Shown here piece after piece: positions 6,409 through 10,464 of a stretch of DNA of 10,464 nt. The DNA is from an uncultured Erysipelotrichaceae bacterium (lineage in GTDB: Bacteria; Bacillota_I; Bacilli_A; Erysipelotrichales; Coprobacillaceae): NCBI GenBank assembly GCA_900317015.1, contig ONFH01000188.1:1-10464 (forward strand), in the 5' to 3' direction. Both the position numbers and the translations under genes were made by a program. The notes under the pieces are model-generated. The model was not told the origin of the DNA. It saw nothing but the letters and a program-made list of their open reading frames with translations, and searched no databases. Within the stretch, counting starts at the first letter, position 1; each line of letters starts with the position of its first letter.

Positions 6409-6501
6409 AATGGACCCCCTACATAAATTATGATACTCCTTTCTTTTTTAGATTTAAAGAAATTGAAATAAAGTTCATAACAAATTGATATAAATACAGA
6501 A

Positions 6502-6510
6502 AATATAACA
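6502..6510 (-). promoter_or_regulatory. Possible extended -10 promoter of the GGDEF-HAD operon
   Basis: On the - strand TGT-TATATT is a TGn-extended -10 with a 5/6 box. No clear -35 is present. Transcription would start near 6495, giving a leader of about 85 AT-rich bases with no recognisable riboswitch. The leader contains a second AAAGGAG (6442-6436) followed by an ATG-TAG pair (6424-6419). Confidence 0.4.
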
Positions 6511-6517
6511 TATCATT

Positions 6518-6555
6518 TTAAAGAAAAAGAGATCCATCAGTATTCATGATGGATC
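6518..6555 (-). terminator. Intrinsic terminator of the helicase gene
   Basis: GATCCATCA (6531-6539) and TGATGGATC (6547-6555) form a perfect 9-bp stem with a 7-base loop. On the - strand this is followed by the T-rich TCTTTTTCTTT. It lies about 47 bases after the helicase stop codon (6602-6604). Confidence 0.82.
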
Positions 6556-6601
6556 CTTTCGTTGAAGACTGCGTCATTTCACGCCGTTATGATACTTTTT
6601 T

Positions 6602-8848
6602 CTAGTTGATCACATGATGTTCATTATATAAAGGTCCCATGACATAATTCTTGACCTGATTCCAGTCTAAGACACCATAGGCAAAACCTTTACGAACAAG
6701 CTCTGGCGGTAAGTATTCATCATACTTATCAAAGTTAGGAATCTCTTTATCATAAAGTAATTCTAAGAGATCAAAGTCCTGATTGGCTTCTTCATATAAG
6801 ACTTCATAAAACTCATCTTCAGTGGCATCCATATAAAATGTCATATAGTAAGGACGCTGAGGGTTGAGTTTACGTAAATGAAGACGTTTGGCACATCTCT
6901 TCTTTAAGAATCTCTCTAAACATAAGAAAGCATAAGTTCCAAGCCATGGGAAGAGACAATACATCTTTCCCCCTAAGTGGATCAGACTCTTTCCTAACAT
7001 CTCGCTATTACGACAAGTAAATCTTGCCTGTTCTAATCGCTTATTGGCATTATTCATTAAATAAGGATATGTCAGATCTTCTTCTAACACTTGTTTCATA
7101 CGTTTTAAGATCTTTGTATCAATATCGCCAGGAACATCCCCAAAGTAAGCTGGAATCTCCCCTTTTACGACATGCACATAAACATGATGATGTTCATGAT
7201 CAATTTCATCCACGGTCCAGACTCTTCCGGCAATGGCCACTCTTTCACCCACTGGTGGGGGTTTGACGATCGTTCCTAGTTCTTTGGTATCGGCATGAAC
7301 ATGATATTCAATGTTTTCCTGGAAGACGGCATAGAACTTATAGGAGTTGATGATCTTCTCCCCTTCAATTCCAATGATGAGTCCGCCTCTTGCAGTTACT
7401 TCTATATGATGCTCTTTGATCAGATGTTTTAGTAAGACTCGAAAATCATCCTGACTGATATTATGGAAATAAGGCAAGGTCAGAATACGACTTGCCAGCA
7501 TCGCTGGTGACTGTTCCCCTGTACTTGCTAAAGTGGACATCGTCTGATGATATAACAAGCTATAAGGAAGTCGTCCTGTTCTAGGCGGTTCTACCCATCG
7601 TTCTTCTAGATACACTTGAACTAAAGCGATCCCCTGGATCAAAGACCATGGGACATATTCTGGAAGCATGGCCCTTGAATCTGGATAGTCTTCCTGCATG
7701 ACAAACCACATCTCACATGGTGAGCCACGTCGACCTGTACGTCCCATTCTCTGTAAGAAGGAAGAGACGGTAAATGGTGCATCGATTTGAAAGGCTCGTT
7801 CAAGCTGTCCAATATCGATTCCTAATTCTAGTGTTGCCGTGGCACATGTCGTCATCGCAACAGAGTCGTCTTTCATTAACTCTTCCGCTGACTCACGATA
7901 AGACGTTGATAAATTGCCATGATGGATCATAAAACGATCTGGTTCATGCTTAAGTTCACAATAATGTCTTAGCTTCTGACAGACCGCTTCACATTCTTCA
8001 CGACTATTCGTAAAGATCAGACACTTCTTGCCTTTGGTATGTTCAAAGATATAAGACATCGCATGATCCGCCCCATCAGGAGCTTCATCGGTTTTCTCAT
8101 CAAGAACTTTTAACCCTAATTCTGGCTCATCTTTCGCAGCTTCATCGCCATTTTTAAAGAAATGTTGCATAGAAAGACGCCAGCGCACCTTCTCCCCTTT
8201 TCCCTTTGGTACGATCGTTTTACGCTTCGTTCCAGCCGCTAAAAAATGAGCGGCAATCTCTGGTCTCCCAATAGTTGCGGATAGACCAATTCTTCGTGGA
8301 TCACAGCCGGCCAACTTGGCTAAACGATTGATCAGACAGAACGTTTGTCCGCCACGATCACTTCTTAAGAAGCTATGGACTTCATCGATGACGATAAAGC
8401 GTAGATCATGAAAGAGATTCGGAATCTCCATGTGTTTACGCATCATCAAAGCTTCTAGTGATTCTGGGGTGATCTGTAAAATTCCATTTGGATGCTTGAG
8501 AAGTTTTCTTTTGGCACTCTGTGAAGCATCTCCATGCCACTTTGTGATCGTAATGTCTGTCCCTGCACAGAGATCAGTTAATCGATCATACTGATCGTTG
8601 ATCAAGGCTTTAAGTGGGGCAATATAAAGACAGCCAACACTACTTGATGGATGTTCTTCTAGCAGTGTTAAAATAGGAAAGAAAGCGGCTTCCGTCTTTC
8701 CACTTGCCGTACTAGCGGAAATCAAAACATGCGAATCTGTTTCAAAGATGGCTCGCCCGGCAGCATTCTGAATGCCTCTTAATTCTTGCCAGTTATGATC
8801 ATAAATATAATTTTGAATAAATGGTGCATAGTGTGAAAACACGTCCAT
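6602..8848 (-). CDS. Short Lhr-type DEAD/DEAH-box (DEVH) helicase
   Basis: A 748-residue superfamily 2 ATPase of the Lhr type (COG1201-like), expected to translocate on single-stranded DNA or RNA-DNA hybrids. Visible motifs, numbered from the ATG at 8848: Walker A STASGKT at 46-52, D155-E-V-H Walker B, SAT at 190-192, FTNSR at 279-283, motif V ATLELGIDIG at 338-347, and motif VI QRMGRTGRRG at 366-375. The region after motif VI resembles the winged-helix and beta-barrel of the Lhr core (GLIIGIEGEKI; VGERVAIAGRVWTVDEID). The protein ends soon after, so it lacks the long C-terminal half of the roughly 1,500-residue mycobacterial and E. coli Lhr. The ATG at 8848 is preferred, with GAAAGGA 9 bases upstream; the in-frame TTG at 8890 lies upstream of and partly within the promoter. 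Single-gene unit. The biological role is unclear, repair being likely. Confidence 0.9.
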   Translation of the reverse strand: MDVFSHYAPFIQNYIYDHNWQELRGIQNAAGRAIFETDSHVLISASTASGKTEAAFFPILTLLEEHPSSSVGCLYIAPLKALINDQYDRLTDLCAGTDITITKWHGDASQSAKRKLLKHPNGILQITPESLEALMMRKHMEIPNLFHDLRFIVIDEVHSFLRSDRGGQTFCLINRLAKLAGCDPRRIGLSATIGRPEIAAHFLAAGTKRKTIVPKGKGEKVRWRLSMQHFFKNGDEAAKDEPELGLKVLDEKTDEAPDGADHAMSYIFEHTKGKKCLIFTNSREECEAVCQKLRHYCELKHEPDRFMIHHGNLSTSYRESAEELMKDDSVAMTTCATATLELGIDIGQLERAFQIDAPFTVSSFLQRMGRTGRRGSPCEMWFVMQEDYPDSRAMLPEYVPWSLIQGIALVQVYLEERWVEPPRTGRLPYSLLYHQTMSTLASTGEQSPAMLASRILTLPYFHNISQDDFRVLLKHLIKEHHIEVTARGGLIIGIEGEKIINSYKFYAVFQENIEYHVHADTKELGTIVKPPPVGERVAIAGRVWTVDEIDHEHHHVYVHVVKGEIPAYFGDVPGDIDTKILKRMKQVLEEDLTYPYLMNNANKRLEQARFTCRNSEMLGKSLIHLGGKMYCLFPWLGTYAFLCLERFLKKRCAKRLHLRKLNPQRPYYMTFYMDATEDEFYEVLYEEANQDFDLLELLYDKEIPNFDKYDEYLPPELVRKGFAYGVLDWNQVKNYVMGPLYNEHHVIN

Positions 8849-8872
8849 AGCATCACGTCCTTTCAAGTATGT

Positions 8873-8881
8873 ATTATAACA
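8873..8881 (-). promoter_or_regulatory. Extended -10 promoter of the helicase gene
   Basis: On the - strand TGT-TATAAT is a perfect TGn-extended consensus -10 box (8881-8873). Transcription would begin near 8866, leaving a very short leader of about 18 bases that just contains the ribosome binding site. The expected -35 position falls inside the stem of the preceding terminator and is not consensus. Confidence 0.7.
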
Positions 8882-8893
8882 TATCCACAATTA

Positions 8894-8917
8894 GAAAATG
8901 CAGGATCTCTCCTGCAT
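8894..8917 (-). terminator. Intrinsic terminator after the right-end gene
   Basis: ATGCAGGA (8898-8905) and TCCTGCAT (8910-8917) form a perfect 8-bp stem with a 4-base loop. It lies 4 bases after the stop codon of the minus-strand gene at 8922. On the - strand the stem runs into TTTTC-TAATTG. The short T tract suggests some readthrough into the helicase gene is possible. Confidence 0.75.
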
Positions 8918-8921
8918 TGTC

Positions 8922-10464
8922 TTAAAAGTATGTTCCTGGAGCTGCCGATCCATCGTAAATATAACCATGTTCAGGCCAAGTGTCTTTATTTGCATCGACA
9001 TTCATAGCATTCACTTGATCATGAGTAAGGATAAAGTCAGATGGAATGTCTTGATTTCGATATGTATAACTCCGTGAATGATCCTGATCGATCCAGCAAT
9101 CCTTATTTTTGTCATAAGTAAATAACATCGGTTCATCATCATGTTCATAGCCATATGCGGTATAGTGACCATGAGCGATGAATATTGATGCCGTTGGATG
9201 TTGTGAAAAACTTGTTCCCTTTTCAAACAATTCATTACGATTGACATAACGTCCATCGACAAAACAGTCTGATAAAGCATATTGACCATCATTTGTATAA
9301 GCCATACCACTAGAAGAGGTCCCTTCGATGCCAACTTGAATCCAAGCACCTTTCTTTCCAACAACACTACTCATAGCTGTTTGTGAAACCGTATCTTCAT
9401 AAGGTTTGATATCCTGATCTGCAATGGTATGATAATTCATCAGTTTTGTCTTCATCGTATCTAATGACATCTGGCTTGAAAAGTCAGAAGAGGAATGATC
9501 AAACGTAAACCATGAATCAATTCTTGTGTCGAATAAAGGCGTATAACTGCCTGCTCCTTCACCACCATAAGTTTTCGTGACACCATCTAATGTTGCAGTA
9601 AATAATTCATGATTATAACCATAATCGATCTGCACATTAGGATTGAGCTTTTTTGCAATTGTCCTCAATTTGGCTGGGAATCCTGCTGAATCAAGTGTAA
9701 ACGGATAAGCTTTAGCCATTAATAAATATTGAGAGCTCTGAGTATAGTTCGGATAAACACGATCATAATGGATCATGAGCGGATTTTCTTCATAAGGAGA
9801 TGCACACAGTGAAGCATAACCAGCACTCTTTCCTTGTGTATTGAAACAATCTAAAGGATAAACCGCATAATCACCTAAGGCTTTTTCAACACGATCCATG
9901 TTATCAAAGAAGTTTGCCTGTGGACTTGTATAAGTATTGATCAAATAATCGTTCACTGAATAAAGTGTTGGTAATGTCACTTTGATGTCTGTCGTTATAT
10001 AATCCAAATCATTTCCATCAGACCAAGTATAAGAAACCCATGAACCATTCGTCGATTCTGTGTGATCACTGGCATAATCTTTATAAGTGTATGGCTTTGA
10101 ATAGGCATAGCCACTATTGACACGACGTTTTACTAAAAGTTCTCCACCATCACTTAATACTTGATCAGCTTCCAAAATGTAACCACCATTGACGCGATGC
10201 AGTGTGTCATCCGTATATTTAACATCTACGAACTTATGATCTTTTGCACAGATAACCGACTGTTTTTTATCTGTTCCTTGATAGATCGTCGACTGATCAA
10301 TAAACTGTAAGTCATAAGGATCTGGATCATCTGTCTCTAAGAAGAAATATTGATTTAAAGGAGCCAATAATGGTTTCAGATTATACGAATAGGCTTCACT
10401 GACATGGACCTTGCATGTTACATCCTTTTCATAATCAACTTGTACAACTAAATCTGTCGTTCCA
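8922..10464 (-). CDS. Large unrecognised protein, probably extracytoplasmic (5' end outside window)
   Basis: The frame is open from the right edge to TAA at 8922-8924, giving 513 visible C-terminal residues. A TTG at 10367 is not the start, because the coding frame continues through it to base 10464 without a stop. I do not recognise the family. The sequence is rich in Tyr, Asp, Ser, Thr and Asn, has several aromatic-polar stretches (such as SGYAYSKPYTYKDY and SRSYTYRNQD) and only about six scattered Cys. It has no membrane helix in the visible part and ends in GSAAPGTYF with no LPxTG anchor. This composition suggests a secreted or membrane-tethered protein whose signal or membrane segment is in the missing N-terminus. 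It is followed by its own terminator. No function is proposed. Confidence 0.75.
   Translation of the reverse strand, partial: GTTDLVVQVDYEKDVTCKVHVSEAYSYNLKPLLAPLNQYFFLETDDPDPYDLQFIDQSTIYQGTDKKQSVICAKDHKFVDVKYTDDTLHRVNGGYILEADQVLSDGGELLVKRRVNSGYAYSKPYTYKDYASDHTESTNGSWVSYTWSDGNDLDYITTDIKVTLPTLYSVNDYLINTYTSPQANFFDNMDRVEKALGDYAVYPLDCFNTQGKSAGYASLCASPYEENPLMIHYDRVYPNYTQSSQYLLMAKAYPFTLDSAGFPAKLRTIAKKLNPNVQIDYGYNHELFTATLDGVTKTYGGEGAGSYTPLFDTRIDSWFTFDHSSSDFSSQMSLDTMKTKLMNYHTIADQDIKPYEDTVSQTAMSSVVGKKGAWIQVGIEGTSSSGMAYTNDGQYALSDCFVDGRYVNRNELFEKGTSFSQHPTASIFIAHGHYTAYGYEHDDEPMLFTYDKNKDCWIDQDHSRSYTYRNQDIPSDFILTHDQVNAMNVDANKDTWPEHGYIYDGSAAPGTYF

Noticed and set aside
6409..6530. A riboswitch (such as a c-di-GMP sensor) in the cyclase leader
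   Set aside because: The leader is short and AT-rich, with no paired helices or conserved core I can see apart from the preceding gene's terminator.
9011..9367. A 118-codon minus-strand frame inside the right-end gene
   Set aside because: It is an alternate-frame shadow of the long continuous frame, with no ribosome binding site and a Met-rich, unnatural composition.
9840..9900. Weak resemblance of the right-end protein (GKSAGYASL, later SWFTFDHS) to a transglutaminase-like core
   Set aside because: The catalytic Cys position before the GYA-like segment is not present and no His-Asp pattern follows convincingly. The similarity is too short to support the call.
10365..10367. TTG at 10367 as the start of the right-end gene
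   Set aside because: The same frame continues without a stop to the window edge with similar protein composition, and no ribosome binding site precedes the TTG.

Overview
The window reads as chromosomal DNA of a low-GC Bacillota. AAGGAG-type ribosome binding sites, extended -10 promoters (TGn before the -10 box), compact intrinsic terminators and the gene types all fit. The closest match in style is probably the Erysipelotrichia/Coprobacillaceae, but genus cannot be fixed from this sequence alone. There are no insertion sequences, phage genes, CRISPR arrays, rRNAs or tRNAs.

Layout from left to right. A MutY adenine glycosylase runs off the left edge (+ strand). It converges on a small DUF1304 membrane-protein gene (- strand), and the minus-strand terminator of that gene lies inside the last codons of mutY. 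An AT-rich divergent spacer of about 240 bases follows, then a class A penicillin-binding protein (+) with a long Ser/Thr/Asn-rich tail. Between this gene and the next minus-strand unit is a 280-base gap. It holds a previously unlisted 32-codon gene on the - strand with its own promoter, a 22-bp palindromic operator, a ribosome binding site and a terminator. Next comes a two-gene minus-strand operon of a dCache-HAMP-GGDEF diguanylate cyclase followed, one base after its stop, by a HAD-superfamily phosphatase-like protein. Further right are a short Lhr-type DEVH helicase (-) with its own promoter, and finally the 3' part of a large, unrecognised, probably extracytoplasmic protein (-) that runs off the right edge.

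The genes are mostly housekeeping: 8-oxoG:A repair, wall synthesis, c-di-GMP signalling and nucleic-acid remodelling. Each unit has its own terminator and there is no single pathway. The parts most worth a second look are the short regulated peptide gene with its palindromic operator, the uncharacterised secreted-type protein at the right end, the diguanylate cyclase/HAD pairing, and a striking excess of GATC sites in the coding regions.
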